Both the position numbers and the translations under genes were made by a program. A DNA stretch of 36,397 bases, taken from Verrucomicrobiota bacterium. GTDB taxonomy: Bacteria; Verrucomicrobiota; Verrucomicrobiia; Limisphaerales; JACDHS01. Under the pieces are notes generated by a model, which ran no database searches, was not told the DNA's origin, and worked only from the letters and a program-made list of their open reading frames with translations. Within the stretch, counting starts at the first letter, position 1. Every line of letters begins with the position of its first letter. Shown here in pieces: positions 25,101-34,000 of this stretch. The stretch is from assembly GCA_013820875.1 (NCBI GenBank), contig JACDHS010000043.1, positions 1-36,397 on the forward strand, read 5' to 3'.

Positions 25101-25965
25101 CCACATCAGCAGGCTGAATCACAAAACCCAAACGAGGAGTCCCCGCCGCGTAAACCGCAATTTCATCGGAGATCGCACCTGTCGCAACTCCGCTGTTGAA
25201 GCTAAGCGTGATCGTACCCACGACGGTGTGAAACAGATTGGCAAAGCTCACAACGCCATTGCTGGCAACAGCAGTCAACGTCCCGGCAAGAGTTCCAGCC
25301 CCGGTCAGGCGCGCCGCAGTAACAACCGTTAAATTATCCGCAGTCCGCATATTGTTGAACTGATCGAACAAATGCAGCACAGGTTGCTGGACAAACGGCA
25401 TTCCAACGATTGCATTGGCAGAAGGTTGCGTCTGAATAATCAAATTCTTTGTGGCGCCCGCCGCTTGAGAAAGTGAACCGAACGATGTTGATGCTGTGAT
25501 GCCCGCCACGGTTGCAGTCCCACCGGTTCTAAAGATTGTTCCGTTTGAAGGGAGCGTAGCACCATCACCCGCTTGCACCTGGATACCACTGATGGTCAAC
25601 CGGTCTGTCTTGGTGGTGCCGCTCAGTGTGAAGGTAATCGTGATGGTCGTCTCATCCACGGAAATAGTCGGTGCTCCCAGATCCCGACCGTTCTGCCTTG
25701 ATGCCGACCCGACGCCCGGCTTGAACTGCCAGCCAGCAGGGGCACTAAAGATAATTGTGCCAGAATTGGAGAAGTCGTTATTTGCGCCTTCCTGGATAAT
25801 AATATCTCCCAGGGTCGTGAAAGCCGGACTTGCCGCATTTTGTGCCCTATCAGCGGGAACATTGGTTCCGCCGCTTGCGGGGGTGACGGTGACAGCCGCA
25901 TTGCCTTCAAGGCAAACGGCGGCGAACACGAGAGACAACAATGCTTTAAATGACTTTCTTAACAT
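22189..25965 (-). CDS. Large secreted protein with MBG and Ig-like domains
   Basis: From ATG 25965 the protein is 1258 aa; a longer frame starts only at TTG. A signal peptide (SFKALLSLVFAAVCLEGNAA) is followed by beta-sandwich domains of about 90-100 residues. From about residue 385 come MBG-type repeats, recognised by TISFDGPSEKTYGDSPFPVTATASS-like openings split here as KTYGDSPFPV, RVYGDANPPLTG and RAVGDENPVLTG, with YNVE/YSVTYNEGTLAI endings. An Ig-like domain follows (about 635-715, LDYQWLFEGDVI ... HAGSYSITASN). The C-terminal 400 residues are a beta-rich region ending GSGFFIGTNESGSVEL. No sortase or PEP-CTERM tail is seen. It is probably a surface or matrix protein binding glycans or other proteins; it has a private terminator. 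Confidence 0.85.
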   Translation of the reverse strand: MLRKSFKALLSLVFAAVCLEGNAAVTVTPASGGTNVPADRAQNAASPAFTTLGDIIIQEGANNDFSNSGTIIFSAPAGWQFKPGVGSASRQNGRDLGAPTISVDETTITITFTLSGTTKTDRLTISGIQVQAGDGATLPSNGTIFRTGGTATVAGITASTSFGSLSQAAGATKNLIIQTQPSANAIVGMPFVQQPVLHLFDQFNNMRTADNLTVVTAARLTGAGTLAGTLTAVASNGVVSFANLFHTVVGTITLSFNSGVATGAISDEIAVYAAGTPRLGFVIQPADVVVGAPFTVQVRTEDSYGNASSLGLPASLDVTISLSKGSGTLLGTLTQDIGTEAGNGEVIFSDLHMNEGGAGKQLTASADGFISVTSDTFKTGKQTQTISFDGPSEKTYGDSPFPVTATASSSFPVSFVIMSGPATLSEETITITGVGEVTVRATQAGNDFYDEAEPVDQSFSVAQAFLQVSADNVTRVYGDANPPLTGSISGIQNDDAISVFYSTGAGIASAVGDYAIVLGLNDPDGRLINYNVETISGTLTITAASLTVTADDKTRAVGDENPVLTGTLTGLKNSDNITPILETAATQSSLVGNYPITINGVEDPDGKLGNYSVTYNEGTLAIIDTPMIVDATELVIADEGDTIVLTVEVSGNGLDYQWLFEGDVIANATSSSHTIENVRNVHAGSYSITASNGMGSAITSVQLQVVPDNQKPVLTTIVPGSNKVYTEPSLVVSGIASDNVRVVSVKQSLNNAEFTEVDYKVFAESVTAWSSTVTPAPGTNTISFAATDLAGNSSTSAVVKFIYNQPSPLTIVTNGIGTVLNPTAPSLYSDNNTNLFIGRPYRLVAKETGAPDWILTNWTDGNGNILQTNNLTVRFLMEEDMVVNANFIPNPFYRFGGVYNGLFSDTNNGVAYESAGFVTLKVTPKLGFSGKLLLNGNALGFSGKLGIDGTASATTKIRSKSFEKPEVTVRFALDFNGASETLSGTVAQDGEWVSDLKADRVIWTTNILEQATAFANAYTMLLPGFTNKNEGPIASGYGLVTIDKRGKLKLAGGSADGQVLKQATVVSKDGAWPFFAPAYKQVRFHSLTQKKITETKGFVLGWLNYETNALGNMAPAGNLHWINTGADSLYANGFTNQNLEVIGSRWLPPIAKSGIRAVEMTNVVISFAEGNLSEPFEARFMVSSNTTLLALKTETYLNKVKAGLAAKTGLLKGTFAHPEDPAPPTKYAGVLVQDYNFGSGFFIGTNESGSVELDPIEE

Positions 25966-26513
25966 ATGCTTGATTGCTACCAACTTCCCTGCGGAAGTCT
26001 TCGAGCGTCTCAATAAAAGGCAGTCCAGCCCAAAAAGTCCACACTAATCGTTTCCCCTACCATTTTTTTGACATGAATGCCTGAAGAATGCACAGAGGCG
26101 GTCTCGGAAGTAAGGACTGTCCTGAGCGGTTTGCAGGGCGGTGTCATCGACCCGGTGGACAATAACTGTTTTTAGACCTTTTAGTCATCCATTCAACCGA
26201 ATCATGCCCTGTTTACGCTGACTTCACCTCGCTTTTGAAAGCTATGTCCTGCTAGCTGGGAGAGGCTCTTTTAAAGTGGGTTTCGGATGCAACGACCCAG
26301 CGTCGGGAACTTTATGATCACTTTGAAATGCCTGATTCGAAGCTGCCGAGCGCCTGCGCGATGTTCTAATTTGGGACAATTATAACGGTTCTCAAAAATC
26401 ATTTCCGGATCCGTTGTGATTGGAAGCTTTGTTAAGCTCGCCCTGATACGAATCCTTGGTTCCCACCACGCAAAGTGGTTTAGTGAATAATTTGTTCTCG
26501 TTTTCTCCCCCGC
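25966..26513. other. Gene-free stretch upstream of the MBG/Ig gene
   Basis: No convincing gene is present. A 38-codon open segment ending at TAA 26370 (LLKWVSDATTQRRELYDHF ...) looks protein-like but lacks a start and is cut upstream by a stop; it may be a decayed gene remnant. The promoter of the MBG/Ig gene should lie in the first part of this region. Confidence 0.35.
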
Positions 26514-26704
26514 CGGAACGATTCAGTTGAATGCGTGTTGAAACACGAGTTTCACACCAGTGCGGATGCACGGAACGCCGCATTTATGCGGCAGCAGACT
26601 CCCGAACCCCAAAACGGTGCCCAGAACTGGCGCTTTCGGGACAGATTCACGTTCCTGCCGGATGAATCCGGCGTTCCGGTGCAATTTCAACTGAATCGTT
26701 CCGG
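26514..26704. repeat. 191-bp element with perfect 19-bp terminal inverted repeats
   Basis: CCGGAACGATTCAGTTGAA (26514-26532) is the exact reverse complement of 26686-26704. The interior holds small perfect hairpins: CGTGTT-GA-AACACG (26534-26547), GCCGCAT-TT-ATGCGGC (26577-26592) and GCCGGAT-GA-ATCCGGC (26657-26672). A 70-codon frame crosses it but has no ribosome site. The form is that of a non-autonomous mobile element (MITE-like), although no target duplication was found. Confidence 0.7.
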
Positions 26705-26805
26705 ATTAACGTGGAAAAAGGGTGAAATCCGAGTCAAAAGGTCGTAAGTCATTTCGCTGTAGGGAGTTCCAGCATGGAGTGGGTTAAAAAAAGGCGCGAT
26801 GGAGG

Positions 26806-27092
26806 TCCTCCAAACTATTTTGGAGCACTAAAATCGGCAATTTCAGTCCTCCAAACTATTCTGGAGCGCTAAAATCGGCAATTTTAGTCCTCCAAACTAT
26901 TTTGGAGCGTTAAAATCGGCAATTTTAGTCCTCCAAACTATTTTGGAGCGTTAAAATCGGCAATTTTAGTCCTCCAAACTATTTTGGAGCGCTAAAATCG
27001 GCAATTTTAGTCCTCCAAACTATTCTGGAGCGCTAAAATCGGCAATTTCAGTCTTCCAAAACATTTTCGAGACCCAAAATTGCTGTCGGAGC
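26806..27092. repeat. Tandem array of 41-bp dual-hairpin units
   Basis: Six near-identical 41-bp units start at 26806, 26847, 26888, 26929, 26970 and 27011; a degenerate seventh begins at 27052. Each unit contains two separate hairpins: CTCCAAA-CTAT-TTTGGAG and, two bases later, CTAAAAT-CGGCA-ATTTTAG. Unit 5 is perfect in both. Units 2 and 6 carry one change in the first stem, units 1 and 6 one change in the second, and units 3 and 4 a C-to-T change in the second. There are no variable spacers and no cas genes. It lies 225 bp before kdsD. Confidence 0.92.
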
Positions 27093-27317
27093 CGTCTAAT
27101 CTGCGCTAACAAGCCATCCATCTCCCGTTGATCTGTTCCTACTGTGCCGCTTTTCGTCGGCTGCAATAGGGATATCCGAAGACTGCCACGTCTTTCGCGC
27201 GAAGAAAAAGCGGTAGAGGACTACCTCAGTCCAAGACGCTGGCGCGAATTGATTACACCCAACCTCTTTTGAATTCGTTTTTGCCTTTAAGCCCTGTTTC
27301 CACTTAAGTTCCCGCCC

Positions 27318-28289
27318 ATGAGCCATCTCGCCCGAGCCCGTGAAGTGTTTGATTGTGAGTTACTGGCCTTGAAAGCTGTCCGCAAGCATCTCGATGCCTC
27401 CTTCGACCTGGGAGTGGAAATCGTCGTGGAAGCTTTGCGCCGACGCGGCAAAATCATTGTCGTTGGGATTGGCAAATCAGGTAACGTTGGCCAAAAAATT
27501 GCCGCCACTCTCACCAGCACCGGTTCCACCAGCGTCGTGTTGAGTCCGGTGGATGCGTTGCACGGCGATCTGGGAATCGTGAATGACGGCGATGTGATTC
27601 TCGCTCTCAGCTACTCCGGCGAATCGGAAGAACTCCTTAATTTAATTCCCGCGATCAAACGTTTCTCCGTCAAAATCATTGCGCTGACTGGCGGGACGAA
27701 ATCTTCTCTCGCGCGCTACAGCGATGTGGTCCTGAACGTGAAGGTGCCAAAGGAGGCCTGCCCTTTCAATCTCGCGCCAACTTCCAGCACCACCGCGACG
27801 CTCGTCATGGGGGATGCCCTCGCCATGGCGGTTCTACAGGCCCGTGGATTTAAACAAAGCGATTACGCCAAACGTCATCCGCATGGGGCGATAGGCCGCG
27901 CGCTCCTCATGAAAATGAGCGACATCATGCGCACCGCCGAACGCAACGCGGTGGCTTCGGAAAAGCTAAGCGTCAAGGAGGCGTTGCTGGTAATGACGCG
28001 AGCCAAGTCCGGCAGCGTCAGCGTGGTAAACGCCAAAGGAAAATTGGTGGGCGTTTTCACAGACGGCGATCTGCGCCGGCAAATGGCCGCTGACGACAAC
28101 GCCCTTTCCAAACCGCTTTCCGCTGTGATGACACGAAATCCCGTTTGTATTCGTGATGATGTTTTAGCAGCCGATGCGTTGAAGATTTTCAATGAACGGA
28201 ACATTGACGATTTAATTGTAGTCAATGCGAAGAACGAGCCAGTCGGCCTGGTGGATTCCCAGGATCTGCCAAAACTGAAATTGATGTAA
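27318..28289 (+). CDS. kdsD: Arabinose-5-phosphate isomerase (KdsD/KpsF family)
   Basis: The 323-aa enzyme converts ribulose-5-phosphate to arabinose-5-phosphate, the first step to Kdo for lipopolysaccharide. The SIS domain (about 30-180) shows VVGIGKSGNVGQKIAATL, STSVVLSPVDALHGDLG, ALSYSGESEELL and APTSSTTATLVMGDALA. The conserved RHPHGAIGR motif follows. Two CBS domains (about 205-320) complete the usual layout, and the length equals that of the E. coli enzyme. There is no signal peptide. No clear Shine-Dalgarno precedes ATG 27318. kdsA, kdsB or kdsC are not next to it. It fits the LptE/BamD evidence for an LPS-bearing outer membrane. Confidence 0.95.
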   Translation: MSHLARAREVFDCELLALKAVRKHLDASFDLGVEIVVEALRRRGKIIVVGIGKSGNVGQKIAATLTSTGSTSVVLSPVDALHGDLGIVNDGDVILALSYSGESEELLNLIPAIKRFSVKIIALTGGTKSSLARYSDVVLNVKVPKEACPFNLAPTSSTTATLVMGDALAMAVLQARGFKQSDYAKRHPHGAIGRALLMKMSDIMRTAERNAVASEKLSVKEALLVMTRAKSGSVSVVNAKGKLVGVFTDGDLRRQMAADDNALSKPLSAVMTRNPVCIRDDVLAADALKIFNERNIDDLIVVNAKNEPVGLVDSQDLPKLKLM

Positions 28290-28325
28290 TTCATCCCAAG
28301 CCCGCACCATCAGAGAAATGCCTTT

Positions 28326-29108
28326 ATGAAAAGCAGAACCATTATTTTGTTAGCTGTTGTCTCGTTGATTTTACCCGGAACCATCATGGCGCAAAAAAAG
28401 TTAGCTTCGAAACCGCAGGATAAATTTCTTACACCCCACGTTTTCGAATACAGAACGAATCATAATGCGACGCTGAATTACCTCACCTTTCTGCCAAAAG
28501 GTTATCAAGCAGACGACAAAAAGAAATGGCCGTTGCTCCTGTTCCTGCACGGCGCTGGCGAACGCGGCACGAATGTCTGGGCGGTGAACATTCATGGGCC
28601 CTCCAAATATATTGCCGAGAACCCGGATTTTCCGTTCATCCTGGTTGCCCCGCAATGTCCCGCCAACGAAACATGGTCGAACGAACCTTTACTGGCGTTG
28701 CTCAGCCACGTGGAGAAAAGCTATAGAGTCGATAAACGGCGGGTTTACCTGACTGGTATGAGCATGGGCGGCTACGGCGCGTGGAATCTCGGCACTACTT
28801 ACCCGGAACGCTTCGCGGCGATTGCCCCAATCTGCGGCGGCGGACAAACCATCCAGGTGATTCTCGCAGCCAAAGGTTACGCTCCTCAAAAACAAAAATC
28901 TTTGTCCACACTGGGGGTTTGGGCATTCCATGGCGCCAAAGATACCCTTGTGCCGCCATCCGAATCCGAACATATGCTGCAAGCGCTGCAAGAGGCCAAA
29001 GTGAAAGAAATCAAATACACGGTTTACCCCGAAGCAAAGCACGATTCCTGGACTGACACATATAATAATCCAGAACTCTACGACTGGTTCCTGCAGCATA
29101 AGCGCTGA
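28326..29108 (+). CDS. Secreted alpha/beta hydrolase (esterase/PHB depolymerase-like)
   Basis: This 260-aa protein has a signal peptide (TIILLAVVSLILPGTIMAQ). The catalytic serine is in GMSMGGYGAW, the acid in AFHGAKDTLVPP, and the histidine in PEAKHDSW. The oxyanion strand LLLFLHGAGERGTN is typical. The fold resembles the phospholipase/carboxylesterase and feruloyl-esterase-like group found in polysaccharide-degrading bacteria. It lies 37 bp after kdsD on the same strand and may be read through from it, although the functions seem unrelated. The substrate is unknown. Confidence 0.88.
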   Translation: MKSRTIILLAVVSLILPGTIMAQKKLASKPQDKFLTPHVFEYRTNHNATLNYLTFLPKGYQADDKKKWPLLLFLHGAGERGTNVWAVNIHGPSKYIAENPDFPFILVAPQCPANETWSNEPLLALLSHVEKSYRVDKRRVYLTGMSMGGYGAWNLGTTYPERFAAIAPICGGGQTIQVILAAKGYAPQKQKSLSTLGVWAFHGAKDTLVPPSESEHMLQALQEAKVKEIKYTVYPEAKHDSWTDTYNNPELYDWFLQHKR

Positions 29109-29217
29109 GGAAAATACAAATGATCAAATTGGCATCTTGGCAATTTAAAAATCTTTGCACACATGGGCTGGAACAAGGTTCCTGGGACAACCCATTTTTT
29201 ATCCGGTGACGAGGAGA

Positions 29218-29351
29218 CGAATTTGGACTGCGGTGGCAAGCGAAGCGCGACACCGCTTTCGGACGCCCAATGCGGAGTTTTCAATTTCCTGGTGCTTAAT
29301 GCGCCCGAAAGCACTGTCGCCGCTGCGCTCTGCCAGCGCGGTCCAAAATGC
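29218..29351. repeat. Imperfect inverted-repeat element of about 134 bp
   Basis: Arms of about 45 bp (29218-29262 and 29305-29351) are imperfect reverse complements; shared blocks include GGCAAGCGAAGC versus GGCAGAGCGCAGC (the latter on the minus strand), GCGACA and GCTTTCGG. The spacer is about 42 bp. It lies between two convergent genes (stops at 29108 and 29414) and may act as a bidirectional terminator. Frames through it read KRSATPL-type peptides, which I take to be translation of a repeat, not a gene. Confidence 0.7.
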
Positions 29352-29413
29352 ATGGCTATTCCACCGAAAACAGCGAGTAACCGTGGTTCGCGGGCTAAAC
29401 TGCTGTTGAAGAG

Positions 29414-30115
29414 TCACTTTTCCACTGCAACATGCCAGTCAAAGTAGAGTTGATTGCGGCGTCCATTGTGAACTTTGTTTTCTGACAACAACGTGTAATA
29501 CAGACCGCCCGGGAAAGCATTCTGCTGATCGATATCCGTGATCGCCCACGATGCGGATGGATCCTTGATTTCATTCACCTTTTTGGGCGGCTCATCTGGC
29601 CCGTTCGGCAAGCGATAACGCGGACTTGAATAAGGATAACCAAACGGACGGGTCACCACGTGGGTGATGGCGTTGGTAATTTCGGCACTCGCGAGGTAAG
29701 TGACCGGACGAGAGAGTGAATCAGCCGGTGTGCCGGGTTCCTCCGGTTTGCTCTGTAACAATCCAGAAGGACAAATAGCGATGGAAGAGGTTTGGACAGT
29801 GGGCGATGGCGCGGGAAGTCCCAGATAGCCGTGCAAGTAAAACGGCATTCGTTCCGGTTCATCGTTATAGACGTAGTAAACTCCTTGCCACATCGGACCT
29901 GGAAGTTGATCTCCATGGTCGTCGGCAAACATCTGGATGGCGAGTCCGAGCTGCTTCAGATTGTTGAGACACTGGGTCTGTTGCCCTTTCCCCTTCGATT
30001 TACCCAGCGTTGGCAGGAGTAATCCGGCGATGATGGCAATGATTGCGATGACAACCAGCAGTTCGCTCAAGGTGAACCCCAACCGAGCGCCGCGGCGAAA
30101 CAGAATAATCCTCAT
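29414..30115 (-). CDS. Pseudopilin-like protein with prepilin N-terminal signal
   Basis: From ATG 30115 (GGGAG three bases upstream) the protein is 233 aa; an upstream in-frame start at 30157 is less likely. The prepilin signal is RLGFTLSELLVVIAIIAIIAGLLLP, split here as G/FTLSELLVV and IAIIAIIAGLLLP, cleaved after Gly by a prepilin peptidase. A following QCLNNLKQLGLAIQMFADDHGDQLPG motif and the terminal YFDWHVA match the DUF1559/H-X9-DG style proteins that are multiplied in Planctomycetes and Verrucomicrobia. The role is unsettled: they may be pseudopilins of a type II secretion system or surface proteins. No secretion genes are adjacent. Confidence 0.88.
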   Translation of the reverse strand: MRIILFRRGARLGFTLSELLVVIAIIAIIAGLLLPTLGKSKGKGQQTQCLNNLKQLGLAIQMFADDHGDQLPGPMWQGVYYVYNDEPERMPFYLHGYLGLPAPSPTVQTSSIAICPSGLLQSKPEEPGTPADSLSRPVTYLASAEITNAITHVVTRPFGYPYSSPRYRLPNGPDEPPKKVNEIKDPSASWAITDIDQQNAFPGGLYYTLLSENKVHNGRRNQLYFDWHVAVEK

Positions 30116-30339
30116 AAACTCCCGATCAAATAAGGTGCAGTTCAAACATGGATTCATCTCAACCCTTTGAGAAGGAGAAATTTCAGCACGGCAGAGGTAA
30201 ATGTTCTGATAGAAACCACGAATGGGGGAAAGGGATAAGGCGAAAGTGACGAATTACTCCGAGGACACCATTCAACCATTGGTTAACAGTCCGGCAAAAT
30301 TACCGGTTGTGAATCTTTCGTTGCGGGTGATTTTACTTC

Positions 30340-30924
30340 ATGAAAGGAACCTGCATCTATCTCACAGGCGTCCTGGCCGCGATACTCCTGGTGGGTTGCA
30401 CAACACCATTACCGCCCGGCGCTGAACCCGGTCCGCGCGGCACGATGGCATACTCAATATTAGTCGAAGCTTCGGAACCCGGCGCGAGAATCGAAGCAGA
30501 TGGCGATTACATCGGAGAGACTCCAGTGCAATTAAAGATTTTCGGTGATCGAGATGGAACCTTTCACGACTTCGGATCGTCTGTGTTCACGGTACGTGCT
30601 TTTCCTGTGACGACAAACCAATATCCACAAACACGCATTTTCCATACGGGGCGCATGTTCGGCCGGGAAGACAAGATTCCGGGGCGCATTTACTTTGACA
30701 TGAACCAACCCGCACCTGCTTACGTGCCCGTGCCTGTGCCGGTGTATGTGTCTCCTCCTCCACCACCAATGTATTACGGGCCATCGTTCTACTATGGCCG
30801 ACCGTCCTATTACGGACCCCGATATTATCCGCGGCACGGCAGCGGACTCTACCGCGACCCACGCTTTTCACCGCATGTTACACCGCCATTGAAAGACCGG
30901 CTTTTTCATCATCGGCGGAGGTGA
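30340..30924 (+). CDS. Lipoprotein with PEGA-like domain and Tyr/Pro-rich tail
   Basis: The 194-aa protein has a lipobox LLVGC (Cys20). Residues about 38-110 resemble a PEGA-type beta domain (ILVEASEPGARIEADGDYIGETPVQLKI). The tail is low complexity: PVPVPVYVSPPPPP, then repeated YYG, Y-G-x-R and Y-Y-P motifs, ending in a basic HHRRR. The protein is probably attached to the outer membrane with an extended tail that could touch peptidoglycan or glycans. GGTGA lies 12 bases before the ATG. No known family name fits. It converges with the giant gene that follows on the other strand. Confidence 0.75.
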   Translation: MKGTCIYLTGVLAAILLVGCTTPLPPGAEPGPRGTMAYSILVEASEPGARIEADGDYIGETPVQLKIFGDRDGTFHDFGSSVFTVRAFPVTTNQYPQTRIFHTGRMFGREDKIPGRIYFDMNQPAPAYVPVPVPVYVSPPPPPMYYGPSFYYGRPSYYGPRYYPRHGSGLYRDPRFSPHVTPPLKDRLFHHRRR

Positions 30925-31031
30925 TCGGAAACAGGCGGAAACGCAAGGCGTCCCGCCTGGTGTTCAGGAAATCGAGACGCCCTGCAAGAAGCGTTGCTGG
31001 GCTTGGTTGCGTAACCCTTTTGACGTCGGGA

Positions 31032-34000
31032 TTAATCCGCTGAAACGACTTTGATTCGGTAGAATCGCGAGCTGTTGATCGGGGCGCCGTTAAGGAAGGT
31101 GTCCGTGAATGATTGCGTGGAAACCGACTCCGCAGTTTCGGCATCCATTTCGATGTCGTCCCCTTCCTGGGTGTCAGCGAATGCAGTTGGATTCCCATCG
31201 GAACATTGAATGCGATAACGCACGCCGCCAACGGCGGACCAGGTCAAGGTCACGTTTCCGTCCGGGTGTTGCTCCGCGCTAAGAATTCTGAGCAGTGAGG
31301 CGGCATCTTTCGGATTGGTCTTCGCCAGGTACTCCGCGCGATTACTTTGTCCATCGCCATCATCATCCGCGTCCGGATCAGTAATCCCATACTGAGCTTC
31401 CCACTCATCGGAAATGCCATTGTCATTTTCATCTGTAAATGCCGGCTTTGTAAAACCTGAGGTAGTTGTAAAACGCCATTCGGAACTGGTCGAGTAATCA
31501 CCTGCCTCATCCGTGACGGTCACATACCATTCGTAGGTTTTGCTCGCCTGCAAGCCCGACCAGACAATGCTGCTCTGGGTGCCGGGAACGACATTTAAAT
31601 TTGTCCCAAGCACGACGTAGGCTGTGCCGGGAGAACCGGCGCCATTCGGCTGCATGTTGTAGCTGAACGAGAACTGACTGTCGGCATCAGTCTCGTAATT
31701 CCCGGTGTAAGGGGAATAGGTCTTGATATTCACAATGTTGTTGCTCGGCGAAAAATACATCAGGCGCATCAAGCCATTGCCACCGTTGAAGCGACCCTGG
31801 TAATTCGATACGAGTGTGCGAACCGTTTTCCCATTAAAGGTATTCGCACGGGAACCTTCGCCGCCATTGTTGAAGACGTGACCACCGAGCATCAGGAAGA
31901 AGTTCGGGTTCTCTTTCAGACCCTGGTAGAGAGCTGAGCCTTGATTACTGAGGTTACTCGGCGTGCTGTCACTTCCCGCATGATGCGTCAGGACGATCAC
32001 GCGGCGATTCTGGTTGGTGGCCAGAACAGCGTTGGCCCAATTCAAAACCGCGGAGCCGTAGCGGCCGTATTCAAACGAGAACACGATGAAATCCATTCCA
32101 CCAGCGCTGAACAGATCGAACCAGTTGTCGTTATCCGAGCCGAAATGACCGCCGTAATAGGGTTTGTCGCTGAAGTGCGAGATGCCGAAATATTGATTGT
32201 AAAGGTTGCTCGTCCCATTTGGATCACCCGCCGGTTGTTGATCGTGATTGCCGACCGTGATGCCGTAAGGAATGCCAAAAACCAGTTTCGTGGTGGATTG
32301 CTTTTCCAATCGATACATCGCATTGGTGGCAATTCTCCATTCTCCGGTGTTCGGATTTCCATTTTTGATGTCACCGTTCTGAACGCAATCGCCGAGCGTC
32401 GCCACGTAAGCGATATTTTGCGAAACGCGATTGTTCGCAATCCAATCCGTCTGGGCAAACCACATCTCCTTGGTCGCATCGCCAAGACCCGAATTTTCCC
32501 GCGCATAGTTCTGAGTATCGGGCAGGACCGGGATCAGAAAATCGCGACCAGGATAGGGTTTCGGCGCCTGATGTCCGTGGAAAGTGACTTTAACATTTCC
32601 CCCCGCTGGATTCACCACGGCGACTTTCAACGTGGGCGATGAAGCAACATTGGCAACGTTGTTGGCAGGTGAAACCAGGGTGGCCATCGGGGCCGGGATA
32701 AACGCAAACGAAGCGACGGGTCCAGCCGGCGTTTGCAAACCATTGCCAGGTAAATCGCGCGATTGAATCATCCAACCACTGCCGCTGGGCTGGAAGCTCA
32801 CGATGTTGTCCTGGTTCACGCTGTCGCCGCCCTCGGGAGAGAGAACCAGCACACCGGTGTTGGGAGTATGGCCCGGGATGGTCAACAACCAGTTGCCAGT
32901 GCTCACATTGTTCAAGCTGAAGCGTGGTGTAGGACCGTTATGCATCAGGATGCCGCCATCTCCCTGGAATTTTCCGGATATGACGGATGCGTTTGACTTG
33001 GGGACAAAAACGAAAACGACGGGATCCTGTTCGGTCTCTGCGCCGTTCGCGGCGTTGTCCCGCACATGAACTGTCCAGGTTCCGTTGGCGTTGGCGACGG
33101 ACGATGCACGATTACCTTCGTTGCGCGCATGGGTAACCAACAGAATGCCGTCGGTGGTTGAATTGATACCGAGGCTGGTGAGGTTCACTGTTGAAATGCC
33201 TCCGCCGTTATCCACGAAGTGAGTGCCCAAACTGAGTCCGGGCGATCCGGTAAACAGATTGTTTGGTCCACCATTAATATCCGTTGAGTTCCGCGCATGA
33301 CCCGCGAGCCAATTGGTGAATGGGAAAAAGGCGGCGGACACGTTGATGTTGTATTCCTGACCGTCAGGGGTATTCGCAATCGGGATGAAGAAACTGCCTC
33401 CATTCGCCCCGCCACGACTGTAAGCCATCGAGCTGGTGCAATAGTTCATTCCAGAATCTTCCCCATGATTCCGGCCGTTCTCTGCCACTGAAGTTATCAT
33501 CACGCCGGTTTCCACATCGTCATTGCTGCTGGATCCGATCTGCACATTGATATCGCCACGGTTCGATCCCTCCCTGATTTTGAAGCCGTTGATGGAAGTG
33601 GTGGTGGTAGCTGTGACTGAATGGACATTATTCGCCAAATCATGTTGCACCACTTGGATATTCGCCGCCGCCACACCGTGCGGCGGGACCGGGGGAACAA
33701 TCACTTTGAGGGAAATCTGGCCGGAAGTTTCAAGGATACTTGCGACTAGCCCTGCCCCGAGGCCGGAGCCGGTGATGGTAGGCGTTGCATTGAAGGAACC
33801 GCTCTTAGAACCGGTATAATTGATGAGCGGATAGGTTTCCGCACCCAGCGAACTGCCAATGACATTGATGGTGATGGTGTTCGCGTTCAGGGTCAGTCCG
33901 CCGGTCACATTAATGGCGCCAACTGTCCCGCCGGTTCCATTGGCCTGGAGAGAAACTTTTGCACCGGAGTTCAAGGTGATCGAACCATTTACATTTCCAA

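Noticed and set aside
26253-26370. Possible pseudogene fragment (LLKWVSDATTQRREL ...)
   Set aside because: Only 38 codons, no start, and no family recognised; too weak to annotate as a pseudogene.
26535-26747. 70-codon plus-strand frame
   Set aside because: It lies mostly inside the 191-bp inverted-repeat element and its QLNRSG peptide also appears on the other strand because of the inverted repeat.
26806-27092. CRISPR array interpretation of the 41-bp repeats
   Set aside because: The whole unit repeats, leaving no variable spacers, and no cas genes are present in the window.
29163-29447. 94-codon plus-strand frame with KRSATPL
   Set aside because: It crosses the inverted-repeat element and the end of the pseudopilin-like gene; the peptide is repeat translation.
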